Part shown: piece by piece, positions 34,147 to 43,869 of the stretch
How positions within the stretch are numbered: the stretch's first letter is position 1
How the letters are laid out: each line of letters opens with the position of its first letter
Assembly: GCA_000469685.2 (NCBI GenBank)
Contig: LS997565.1
Span: 44,042,666 to 44,106,665, forward strand
Reading direction: 5' to 3'
DNA length: 64,000 nt
Source of the DNA: Haemonchus contortus
Taxonomy: Eukaryota > Nematoda > Chromadorea > Rhabditida > Trichostrongylidae
Made by a program: the position numbers and the translations under genes
The notes under the pieces: model-generated
Seen by the model: only the letters and a program-made list of their open reading frames with translations
What the model was told of the DNA's origin: nothing
Databases searched by the model: none

Positions 34147-34192
34147 GCCGATGCACCAGATTGTGGTGAATTGGTGTTGGGCCGATGCACCA
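34147..34192 (-). promoter_or_regulatory. Duplicated primer-binding site, tRNA-Gly type
   Basis: Plus-strand ggccgatgcacca at 34180-34192 equals the 3' end of a tRNA carrying CCA. The sequence ending ...CCGATGC + A + CCA fits tRNA-Gly(GCC) as I recall it. It lies three bases inside the 5' LTR. A second copy at 34147-34158 (gccgatgcacca) arises from a 34-bp tandem step; the two units share their first 25 bases, including 11 bases matching the LTR edge (tgtggtgaat). Minus-strand DNA synthesis could in principle be primed from either site. Confidence 0.8.
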
Positions 34193-34293
34193 GATTGTGG
34201 TGAATAATGTGGTGAGGTTGCTCGCCCAAAATCTATATAGATTTGCCACGCGGATACCTCTGAACTGCTTGAGTGCACGGCTTGGTGTGAAAC

Positions 34294-34299
34294 TTTATT
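34294..34299 (-). promoter_or_regulatory. Poly(A) signal AATAAA in the 5' LTR
   Basis: AATAAA on the coding strand about 245 bases downstream of the TATA box. It must be skipped in the 5' LTR and used in the 3' LTR, the usual problem for elements with a long R. Confidence 0.7.
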
Positions 34300-34373
34300 A
34301 GTACAACGAAACACTAATAAGAATTACTTCTCCTCCGGCGGTATTGTGACGTCCGATTGTGGAAAGGTCGACT

Positions 34374-34483
34374 GGATATTGAGTATTGGATATTGGATAT
34401 TGAATATTGGATATTGGATATTGGATATTGGATATTGGATATTGGATATTGGATATTGGATATTGGATATTGGCTATTGGATA
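34374..34483 (-). repeat. GGATATT minisatellite in the 5' LTR
   Basis: Fifteen units plus five bases, more uniform than the other copy: only units 2 (GAGTATT), 5 (GAATATT) and 15 (GGCTATT) deviate. It lies between TATA box and AATAAA, so it would be transcribed at both ends of the RNA. Confidence 0.95.
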
Positions 34484-34543
34484 CGGTAATGCCGGATTGC
34501 AGACCACCAGGTCCAAGAATGAGCCGACTGAGAAGCCCTCCGG

Positions 34544-34552
34544 CTATTTATA
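34544..34552 (-). promoter_or_regulatory. TATA box of the element promoter
   Basis: TATAAATAG on the coding strand, preceded by a run of six G. Transcription would start near 34520, just before the minisatellite. Confidence 0.75.
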
Positions 34553-34700
34553 CCCCCCGGTCAGGCCACAGATCAAAGGTTAGATCACACGCACTTTTGA
34601 TCTTCGCATGTCGGTGCGCGCGTTGGGCCACCTCGACGACAGAGTGTTAGTGTAGAGCTTGCCGCCTTGTAGCATGTATTGTATGGTAGCAGTTGCTACA

Positions 34701-34705
34701 AGCAG
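34701..34705. repeat. Target site duplication, right copy (AGCAG)
   Basis: Matches 30554-30558. Defines the right edge of the insertion. Confidence 0.9.
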
Positions 34706-36019
34706 GTACATGGAAGACTAGAGATTAGAGATTGTACTGGGAAAAATTCGGGTAACTGGGCTCTTGAATACCCATAGCTGAGGTCGACCCCCTCTTCCCC
34801 TGTCAAAGTGATTTTGAAAGGACTCTGCATCCTAGGAAAATCCCGATCCCTGGAATTCCAGGCAGTGATAACTTGGGTTGTGACAGCAAGATAGGAGAAT
34901 CTGTATTGTCGTAACCAGTTGCACTCACAACTTTAGTTCGCTCACTTCTGCCACCTGTTGCTTACTTTCCAATTTTATCCATTTAATCATTATTATTTAA
35001 CCTTCTTTTTTTTAATCTTATTTCTTATTACTATTCTCTTTGTGTTACTCAAAAAGACCTGCAATCACTGATCTTCTGTAAGCTGTATTCATGGAGCGTT
35101 CTTCCAGTGTTACACCCCATATTACGGTGATGCTCTGAACTAGTAAAGGAAGAGAGTAGTAACAGGTAAAAGATAGTAATGAGAGTAAATCAATCATAAT
35201 CTGATAAAGTAGTAGATTACTCGACATTATCTGGGGTAAATATGAGTTTTAATATTCATAAAGTGAACTGTAACTCATTCAATTTTATGTGTACCCCCCT
35301 TCTGAGAAGTGCTTTCTCGAAAATCTGCTTTCCACTGAGCCCATACATACCGTAGCTTCTACTTGTCACCCCATGTCTTTTCAGTTCCTTGAAATTTTGG
35401 TAACTGTGGTTATTCATTGGTTACCCAGGTTGCTAGTTTAATTGGCTCAGGCAAACCTATCATGTACCGATTTCTCGGAGGACAAAATTGGTCTGATTTT
35501 TCCATGAAAATTTCACGCTATGGTAAACGCGAAAGAAGTATTAAGACGCGCCATGCACTCGTTTTCCGTGGGCTTATACGCAATTGCTTGGACAGACTAG
35601 ACGTTTTTAATTTAATGTTCCAATCTTTTTTGTAACAAGTAGATAAATATGTGAGTTGATAAAGTAGCTTCCTGGTTTCCCAGATGTTCTCGTTCGATTA
35701 GAGACTTCCGATACCGGAGATATTCTCGGTCAAAACTCTTAGACTACTCATGAAACCATGTTACTTCCTTGAACAAAGGAATCCGCCTTCTCTAGAAACT
35801 TTACGACTTTTTTTGTTTTCACTGCTTAGACGGCCCATTGATATAACTCTACTTTTTATCACTGATTGGACATTTACACTTTACAAGTCATCCAAAACGA
35901 GTTCCAAAACGAATCTTTTGCATACCTTCCATGACGCTATTACCGACTTTTGTGCCCTAGTTTTCTTTTGTGACTCGTGATCGTTCCAGCTTTCGGAATG
36001 GGAGATTCTCTGAATGAAT
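34706..36019. other. Stretch without supportable genes
   Basis: AT-rich flank of the retrotransposon. Short frames only; one occurrence of the dispersed gcgccatgcactc word at 35547-35560. Confidence 0.45.
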
Positions 36020-36394
36020 TCAGAGATGAGATCGCGGTCCTGTATCCTTTTGGTGACTTCCAAACATTTTTCTGTTCAGGAGGATTTGAGTGGTATTTTT
36101 CAGAAATGCTGTTGCCCAAAGTTGAAGTCCCAGAAATTGTTCCACGAATATTTTTTTTGACAAGAGAGCTGCAGTGGCTGCGGATAGGTGTATGGAACTA
36201 GAGGAAGCTAAACGTATACAAAAGTAAACATCAGGGTATGGCTCACAGTAAAGAACACTTACGCGGGTAGCCACCCCCCAGATGGGGTTGACGTCTCACT
36301 TCTTGAGGCAATCCTAATTGGTACTTATCTCCACTGATCTCCTTTTGAACTTCCTTACCACCCATCTGCCTCGCAGGCCCAATTACAAGTGTTT
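36020..36394 (-). CDS. Candidate internal exon and possible terminal exon of an unknown gene
   Basis: Exon 36394-36263 (acceptor GATCAG, strong donor CCGC|GTAAGTG) is open for 43 codons: TLVIGPARQMGGKEVQKE, then GDKYQLGLPQEVRRQ, then a glycine-rich end HLGGGYP. It enters and leaves in phase 1. A following exon after TACGTTTAG (near 36226) would, in the matching phase, run about 60 codons to TGA at 36020; a second frame (LPLVPYTYPQPLQLSC) is also open there but out of phase. The first exon looks protein-like; the second is uncertain. Family unknown. Confidence 0.4.
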
Positions 36395-36399
36395 CTGAT

Positions 36400-37620
36400 C
36401 AACTTTATCAAATATGTTGTTATCGAAAGGAATGTATCAATATCAATATCACCTGCGCTACCGTGGCTCAGCCTTACTACCGTGTCTTCACATCCATAGT
36501 ATGTATTTAATCGTTTCTAGGGTGTGATGCTTGTCGCTGACCTAGATAGCTTGCCAATGCCCCTGTAAATCTTTAGCGGAACGTCTTCAGAAAAACATCA
36601 CTCAATGGGAACTCCGTAAAAAAGTCTGCTATCGTTTTTCTTTGTGTTGTTCCTCCTCAGCGAGACTCTAGAACGAGTTCTTTTCTACGTGCTAGTATAA
36701 CAATCTTGCATCTGATCGATCATTTGTAGAGATAAACAAGACTTACAAGAATTTCTTGCTCAAATGATTGATTGCTGAACAACCAGCTGGAGTAGAAGAC
36801 GTTTAGGCTGACCAGAGATGACTTTCAATTTCTGTTTGGGGTAGTTCCCGTTAGTTGTTCCGATTTCCACCAGGATCCAAATATGGTGAACCTCTCTAAC
36901 TAGATTTTCTTGGAATCACGGGTAGCTTAGGAAGGTGTATACGTTCGTCTATGGTCGGAAGTGTGGTGTGTATGAAATAAGCTGTTAGGCCTTTCCCTCT
37001 TCCCATCCCCTTCCAATCCAAGTGCGTAAGATAGCTCGTCCGTTCACAGAAGGACGTACTAAATGATGAAGTCGGGATCAAAAATTTAGATCTAGGAGGC
37101 ATGCAGAGGACTGCTGTTTGAGTATGCTGGGCTTGTGCCTGGCGCATCCCAGAATGATCACCCTTCCGAGTGCTTTGGTTCGGTTAAGAAATGTTCCAAC
37201 TATGTATAGCGAACTGCATTTTGAAGGTTTGTGGGAGCCTTGGGAGCTTGATTTTCGGCGAAGGAGCCAATAAATCGATCAATTCTTCACCTTTTATAAC
37301 TTTCCTGAAGACGACAATTATCCATCACGAATTACCTCCTAGTATTATTTATTACCTCATAACTTACTCCATGAAGACAGCAACTCGAAACTTCTCCGTG
37401 GTCAATTTTCTTCGTTTTTTCATCGCGTCGCTTTCGGGATCATTTGTCTTCCGTGTCCATTCAATCTACTCTGAAAGCCATTCATTAATTCTTCATGCGT
37501 AGACACGTCGTAAAGCTGTAGTTTTTCATTGGCCTCCATTGCTCAGTTTTTTTCGACAGCTAATCCACTGCCGTTCTCATTCACTTCATTTTACTATCCA
37601 AAATTAGCTCACAATTACTT
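36400..37620. other. Stretch without supportable genes
   Basis: Upstream side of the preceding candidate gene. A short start-codon frame ending in a possible donor (ATGGATGTGAAGACACGGTA|GTAAGG near 36500, minus) does not connect in phase. Open frames up to 103 codons lack splice signals. Confidence 0.4.
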
Positions 37621-37667
37621 AGTTTTTTGGAGTTTAACTTCCCTGGTATTCATCAAACCCATTTCTG

Positions 37668-37855
37668 TGATGCGCTCCGCATTCGACATCCATTCAGAAT
37701 CATAGAGGTGCTTGAATGCATATGTGGCCTATGCATTGACTTGAATTGGCCAGCCGATGCTAATGTCAGTGCTTTTATCCTCCCAGACGAGTTCGTTACC
37801 AAATATCGGATCTCGGAGGGATGGAAGGCTTGTTGGCCTAGGCTATATTTCATGT
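37668..37855 (-). repeat. SINE-like family 1, tRNA head missing
   Basis: Plus strand shows the reverse of the family 3' end (gatgcgctccgcattcgaca, then cattcagaatcatagagg), the middle (gcctatgcattgacttg, gtcagtgcttttatcctccc) and tggaaggcttgttggcctagg. The pol III boxes are not present. Confidence 0.6.
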
Positions 37856-38434
37856 TTTAAATTGTTTCCATCACATTTTCGATTGCTTAGGTAAAAAATA
37901 TAGAGGAAATATCGAATGGGATCGGATCGACACAACCTCGATTTTTGTTATACGATCATCTTTAGTTTCCATTTCAGTTGACATCCTTCTTCGAAACCCA
38001 AGGTTTATGGGAAGGCCTGCTTAATTTCATACTTGATGGCTAATCCATGAGTTTCGAAGTCTTCCCTGGCGAACTATTTAGAACCCGCTACATCCCCAAG
38101 TTCTCTTTTCCGCGCAAGGACATTGGGGTCAGGGGTTAGGCGGGACCACCACCCATTATTTACGACTGTTGGACACAGGTTCTCGGATATCACTGTTGTG
38201 ATACGTGGAGCTGACACTCATTACACTCTAAGGCGGTTACATTGTCGCGTATCTCTCAGTGTAAGAAGGTATCCACAACCGCTCGGCTCTCTCACCTCTA
38301 CCCGTGTGAAGCTATCAACGTTCTGTCCCATCGGTATCGTCGGGACAGCTCCTTTCTGGGGAACAGCTGCTATTGCTGTTCCTGCTTTACTGCCAGTTCG
38401 ATTGAGTCTTTCGATTGCTGTTGTTGTCGGCTAA

Positions 38435-38635
38435 ATGCGGGCTGCTTACGATCTTTATGAGCGCCCTATTTTGCACTATCCACCTATTCCACTGCGTAAG
38501 CCCATGCGTCCACGGCCAGCACCTACTGAAAAACGTAAGTCAGATTTTTATTTCATTCCTGACCCTAAAGCCAGCTTGAGTTTCAAAGAACAAAGTCAGT
38601 GGAAATTTGATCCAGGCTGGTTTAGCTCTACTTGA
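38435..38635 (+). CDS. Candidate small proline-rich protein or first exon
   Basis: 66 codons starting MRAAYDLYERPILHYPPIPL, then ...KPMRPRPAP, ending KFDPGWFSST. A strong donor (AAAAAC|GTAAGT at about 38535) sits inside the frame, so this may be a first exon of about 100 bases rather than a complete gene. An in-frame TAA lies directly before the ATG. The frame on both sides of the donor is protein-like. No family recognised. Confidence 0.3.
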   Translation: MRAAYDLYERPILHYPPIPLRKPMRPRPAPTEKRKSDFYFIPDPKASLSFKEQSQWKFDPGWFSST

Positions 38636-38639
38636 CTTT

Positions 38640-39395
38640 CACTCTGAGCCCGAGCGGAGTTTAATTATAGAAATCTGGAGTAGAAAGACAGGAAATGGAA
38701 CTTCCGGAGCCCTAATGGGGATCCGCGGTAGACGACCGTTGACAAAGAGCTCACTCTTTCGTCTTTTGTTTCCTTCTTTCTCAGTCGGACTCACAAATCA
38801 CTCAGAAAAACCTTGTGCCTCGATCTCTTCAATCATACTCCTGGATGAACCTATTCCTTTTTGAGTGTGCCACGTTTTCGTCTTTAATTTAGATTCGTTT
38901 TTGCAGTCCCATTTGAATGCTTCTCTTATTGACATAGTGGCTTGTTGAGTTACCATGGAAGAGCTTGCCTTCCCTAGCTACCACAGTAGGCTTAGGATAA
39001 TTCAACTTCAAGAAAATGTGCCTTTTGTATGGTCCGAAGTGGATTCACGTGTTCAAGGGGTTAGATCTTTGATCGGAGCATGAGGGTATGCAGCGCTACT
39101 CACCGCTGTTCTACTTCTGTTAATCCGTTCACCGCTGATGGTAGTGACATACCGAACATTAGTGAGTGCACGGCTCTGAATCGAGTCGCAGTTGGACTTC
39201 AAGGAACAAATGATTTTAAGTTCATAAAAAAGTTGATGAAAATCCCGAAGTCACCGGACCTTATACGTCCTTTGTCAACCTTATTCTGTTGGCTATTCTT
39301 TTTTACGTATTTATGAATCTTTTTTATTCCTTTTTGGCCCCGTTTTTCGTTGCTGTGGTTCACCGTTTTGACGAATTGCATCACATACTAATTTT
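38640..39395. other. Stretch without supportable genes
   Basis: Frames of 78-85 codons on the plus strand without splice support or known motifs. Confidence 0.4.
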
Positions 39396-39400
39396 TGATA

Positions 39401-39645
39401 GTGCGCGGAGGTGGTATGGCTCCATACAGAACACTACCACAAGCACGATTCAAAGATCGAATCCAGGATATATATCAGCCTGGTCCAAACATCCAAGATT
39501 GGTCAAGTGGTATCAGGAACATCTGGGAGGATGGAAGCATCGAGTCATACATCGGCTTGCCACCGCAAGCCATTCTATAGATCTTACATGCATTCAAAAT
39601 GGCCTGCGATTCTGAAAGAAGTTCGATTCGGGGCGCATTCCAGAA
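39401..39645 (+). repeat. SINE-like family 1, diverged sense copy
   Basis: Degenerate head (acgattcaaagatcgaatcc near 39450 resembles the B-box region), then ctgggaggatggaagcatcg, ttgccaccgcaagccattct, cattcaaaatggcctgcgat and ttcgattcggggcgcattcc in the family order. The open frames here are translations of the repeat. Confidence 0.6.
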
Positions 39646-39649
39646 CTGG

Positions 39650-42600
39650 AATCGAGCAAGGCCGAAGATGTTCATTCATCATTGCTTTATATTTTGCTAA
39701 GTACTCTTTTAATTAGCACCTATCACGTTCCCAGCATTTGTGTCAGTATGTTACCAACCCAATGAATGAATTCGATTTGAAAACCTTTACATGGCGTATT
39801 CTTAAAAATACATGAAAATAAGCCCTCATGCTCTATTCTTGCTTCAGTTTTCCTCTTCACCGGACGAATTCTGGCAAAGTCAAACACCTGGAAGTTTAAT
39901 GTTATCGCAGTTGGTGTAAATATATATTAAGAATAACTTTGGAGTAACTGAAGACCAGATGGTGGGCAAAAGCATTGGCGGATTGCGTGGGGTGTTATAA
40001 GAAGCAGGGACAGCGTAAAGCTGTGAAATTTTTAGCATCGAGTCATTCTCTTCACTTTTTCCCTTTACTCTTGCAGTGTACAACCGTGACCACTTGTCCG
40101 CACTCTACGATTGCAAATTTTTACATGTCCATTAAACGTGGTGATGTATTTCTTTGTAGCCTCCAATAAGACCGTTGTAGGGACTTTTTTCGCCTTCCAA
40201 CATTAAATGCAGAAAGGTCTTCCTCCGCTAATTCTGAAGGTGTTGATAGATGCCAACCCTTCAGTAAAACCTTTCCCGGTTTTCTTAGAACTGCCCTTTT
40301 GGGCCCTTTTTCTGATCTCGAAGTGACCCACTTCCTCATCGGAGTAACTCCAGACTTTCATCATTAGATTTATTCGGAGATATGAAGCTTGGATGAGTGA
40401 AGGTCCCCTCAGGTCTCCGCCTTAATAAGAGGGAAATATTAGAGAATCAGGAATACACCGCTCAGAGCCAATCGATATTCCCCGGGATACTGGGATACGC
40501 CACTAATTCGATTAGTGTCCACAATCATAGTGTCATTTTGGATTGCGTTGTCTTATACAGTGACGACAGACGACTCTAAAAGGGATTACTTGATGGACTT
40601 GAAGGGGATTCCTTTACCAAACTATAATTATGGTAGTGGTATCGCTCAAGACCGCTTCACCGTCGTCCTCCACCACCCTACGGTAACTTTTGTACTGGGC
40701 CATGGATAGAGCTGAGGGAACTGTAGCCACAATCATAAAAAGCCATCCTCCATGGAGCAAGCTGCACTAGGAATAAACGCCTGCTAAAACTTCGCCTGGT
40801 ACTGCAAACCATTGCACGGGCCGGATCTGCATTGGTATGTTACTGCATTCCTGAATGATGGCCATAAGTATGACCCAATCACGTCGTAGGCTTTGCCATT
40901 TACTAATTTTTACTTAATGCTTACTTACTGCTTCCAGACAATATCCTTTGGGACATCTGCTATCCGTATGGCGGAAAATATTATTGTCTTTGGCTATTCA
41001 TTCTTTTCTGGGAGGCTGAGAGGGGGCAGGCTCTGTGATTATCCGAATTCCTGACACCGGAGGAAACTTGCTAGTAAACTTTTTTGGCAATCGTTTTCTC
41101 TTTTGAAAATGTTACACTCTTTTAACATTCCATCCCATTCTGCCAGTTATTGATACCTTCTTCACTTTCATTACGTCTACGCCAGTCTGCATTGCCATGC
41201 AACCTTTTGAATGGATGACTGCTTCTTCTAGGTAGCCTGTCAGTCATTATCTCATAGAGGGTGGATTTTTCCGGCCTTTTCTTAGAGCTATCCAACCTCT
41301 TTTGAGAAAGATTCCTCTAACAAAAACTGTGTGAGCTAGACGCCTCTCTCTCCTTTCTACTGGAATGGGAAGTCCATCACGTTCGTAGTAATGCCAAATC
41401 TACGGGGTATATCCCCTCTCACGCGCTCCTGTTCGGCTTTATTCTTTCTCCAAATCTGGTTGCTTTAGGATGTCTATAACCTCCTCGAGTGGTAGGCTGG
41501 TCGACTTTGAGCTTTGTCAAAGGAATGGTCGAGCTATCAAACATCAGGTCGAATACCATTCCGGCCAACTCGGTTTCCCATCCTTGCTGGCAGGTTGGAA
41601 TAGAGGCAAACACTATTTTGTCCGTCTTTTCACTTCGAAATTTTCTTCAATTTCTTTACACCATTACTATATTGCTCACCCTAACTGTACTATTTCTGTA
41701 CTTGTTTGGCTTATATTACACAGGTGGATGATATCAGTTATAAATCCAAGGATAAATTATTCTCAAGAACATTTTTTGAACACACAGAAGGCCTCGGTCT
41801 TTTTTTTTTGCCCTGAGTATCCACTTAACTCAGCGAATATGATGAAAAGTTATGAGATTATGAGGCTTACGAAAACGTCGCGTATCGGAAACTCTTAATC
41901 GCATCTTTCTGACTACTTCTGAGCCCGTCTAGTGAGTACATATAATTGCTGTCCAGCACATTTTCATAGATTTTTATAAGCCCCTCCAGCAGAATGACAA
42001 AAAAGACAGACTGTTAAAAAACAGCCAACGTTTTGCACTGCTGATATTCCGTTAAATTGCAGTCCATCAGCGACTTGTAGGGTTTGTATGGGAGTCTGGA
42101 GTTCTGGGGTTCAAGAAAACCCTATCCCATCTGTGAGTGGTCATAAAAAATTGAGAAGCCTTCTACCACAAAAGCTAGTGGCCATGAGCAAAAGGCAGGA
42201 AACTGCAGTGCGCTGCAATACGGACTCCTGCCCCTTGCCACTTTCTTGCTCAACCTTTTGAACACATGCACTTACCGCCTTCATGATGAGTGTTACGGTG
42301 TAAACTTACGCTATGTACGGTAAACAGACCTACGCTTCGATGAAGCGGATGGAGACTTCTAAATGCACTTGGCTCAGCTTTATTTGTGGTATTTCTGGAA
42401 TAACAGCAGAGCAAATCAACAGTGCCATTTTCAACTGAAAGGTCTTTCCAACTTGAACTCTACCTGTGTCGATTCTTTACCAAGTATCTAACTGTGAAGA
42501 TGGGAATGGGCTGATATTATGAATGTACTTTGGGCTTTAAAGCCCATACCATTCTTATTCTAAAAGTAAACCAAGTAGTTCAGTCCAGCGTGTAACAAGA

Positions 42601-43025
42601 TGTTAGAAAGCGGCATTTCATGACATTTCTCGAGATGGCTTTGCACGGCACGAGCGAGGTTCCAAGTTAAGCACCTCGCAGAAAAAAAGTAATTGGTTTG
42701 TACTTCATACCGAACGTGTAGTGATTGGTTTACTCGATTCTGGACTTTTTATTGAAATCATTTCTCCCGGTATAAGGTCACCCATTAGGAATGATGAAGA
42801 GGTCGTTGAGCATTTACTGGTACTTATTACCCCATAAAAAGTAAATAAAAGTATCCGCTGCAAGGTCATCATGAGGGTGGTTTGCAGTTCACTCCTTCTC
42901 ATTTTCTTCCTTCTCTTTCCCGTACTTCGGAAACTATTTTAAGGGACTCAACAAATCATTTTCGACTAAAGTAACTCACAGTTAAAATAAAAAATTATAG
43001 TGGCCCCCACATGAACTTGCTGTGG
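39650..43025. other. Long stretch without supportable genes
   Basis: The longest frame is 142 codons at 41470-41898 (plus). It has poor composition and no splice signals. No repeats recognised by eye. Confidence 0.4.
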
Positions 43026-43029
43026 CTAG

Positions 43030-43196
43030 CCAATGTTCAAGTCACCGTTTATTCCTCCCAGACGAGTATGGAACCAACAAACCGATCCCGAGAGAATGGA
43101 AGGCTTTAAATAAACTGGGAGGATGTCCATCCGGGATTGGAACCCGTGACCATGCGTGTATGATAGTGCGCCACTTGCCGCTACACCATCTCCGTC
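43030..43196 (-). repeat. tRNA-derived SINE-like repeat, family 1
   Basis: Minus strand: GGTGTAGCGGCAAGTGGCGC (complement of about 43169-43188) as A-box region, CACGGGTTCCAATCCCGG (about 43131-43148) as B-box region, then CCTTCCATTCTCTCGGGATC and ACTCGTCTGGGAGGAATAAA. The best match to a tRNA-like head among the antisense copies. Confidence 0.7.
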
Positions 43197-43261
43197 AAGT
43201 AAAAATTACAATTTTACATAATATTCGTAGTAATAAAAGTGGTAACTGCATTGTAGAGAAG

Positions 43262-43831
43262 CTACTTTCTGTTCGATTCCGATGTAATACACCATAGGAA
43301 CAAAACTTCAGGAGTGAACTGCAGTAATTTGATGTTTCTGAAGTTCAAGGGTTCTTCCTGAGCTTCAGCAATAGGTTCAGATTTAGTTCTGCTGCTGTTT
43401 GTAGAAAGCTCAAGGTGGGGAAGAACTGTCCAAAGTACGGGAGACGTTGATCCTGCGAAGATGCGTAGCTGCGCCCATAACCACTGCGCTATCTCACTTA
43501 GCCGAAGTATGCAGCAGCTGAAAAGTTTTTTTGTTCGATCTAATTCAAGTGCGACATTGTCCAAATCGCGTAATCCTGCCCTTTTATGACTACAGAGAAC
43601 TTTTCCCGTTCCCAGTTTTTCTGACAATGTACTAGACCTGAACTTGCCCTTGGTGTGCACCCTTGAAGCGCCCAATTCGCCCTTTCGACGATTTGCTGAA
43701 GTTTTTCTGACAACGAACATAATGACCTCGTCGTCAATGAACTTACAATACGTCATAATGCCAGACATGGGGGTTCGATACCCGGCAAAAACGACTTCAA
43801 AGTGCTTCCGGCTTCCAAGTGAACCTTTCAA
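43262..43831 (-). other. 189-codon open frame, probably fortuitous, over a second tRNA-like repeat
   Basis: The longest frame outside the retrotransposon. The product (begins MKGSLGSRKHFEVVFAGYRT) matches no family I know and has no signal or domain. The underlying DNA contains pol III promoter-like words: TAGCGCAGTGG on the minus strand (complement of 43481-43491), a perfect A-box core, and ggttcgatacc on the plus strand near 43764, a perfect B-box core. I read it as one or two diverged SINE-like insertions rather than a gene. Confidence 0.35.
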
Positions 43832-43869
43832 GAGAAGAAAGGGTATTTAACATATCTCCTGAAATGCGC

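Larger units (their letters stand above)
30559..34700 (-). mobile_element. BEL/Pao LTR retrotransposon, internally deleted, about 4.1 kb
   Basis: Transcribed right to left. Order: 5' LTR (34700-34196), primer-binding site, leader with scattered GGATATT-like words, gag-protease frame, protease/RNase H frame, 3' LTR (31063-30559). BEL/Pao elements normally encode gag, aspartic protease, reverse transcriptase, RNase H and integrase in about 6-8 kb. Here gag, protease and part of RNase H remain; reverse transcriptase and integrase are absent. Both LTRs are 505 bp, begin TG and end CA on the coding strand, and differ at about 12 positions by eye, so insertion is moderately recent. It cannot move alone; intact ends and target duplication suggest it could have been mobilised by a complete relative, if the deletions pre-date insertion. 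Confidence 0.97.
34196..34700 (-). repeat. BEL/Pao 5' LTR, 505 bp
   Basis: Coding-strand start TGTAGCAACTGC at 34700 and end ...CACCACA at 34196. From the motifs, U3 is about 34700-34520, R about 34520-34275 and U5 about 34275-34196 (inferred, since start and cleavage sites were not mapped). Repeat array at 34374-34483. Confidence 0.96.

Noticed and set aside
34374..34483. CRISPR-like array
   Set aside because: Units are 7 bp with no spacers and lie inside LTRs; this is a minisatellite in a eukaryotic element.
41470..41898. 142-codon plus-strand open frame
   Set aside because: Composition is poor, it lacks splice signals, and it overlaps no recognisable motif.
43131..43188. tRNA gene
   Set aside because: A-box and B-box words are present, but no closed cloverleaf or acceptor stem; it belongs to the SINE-like family.
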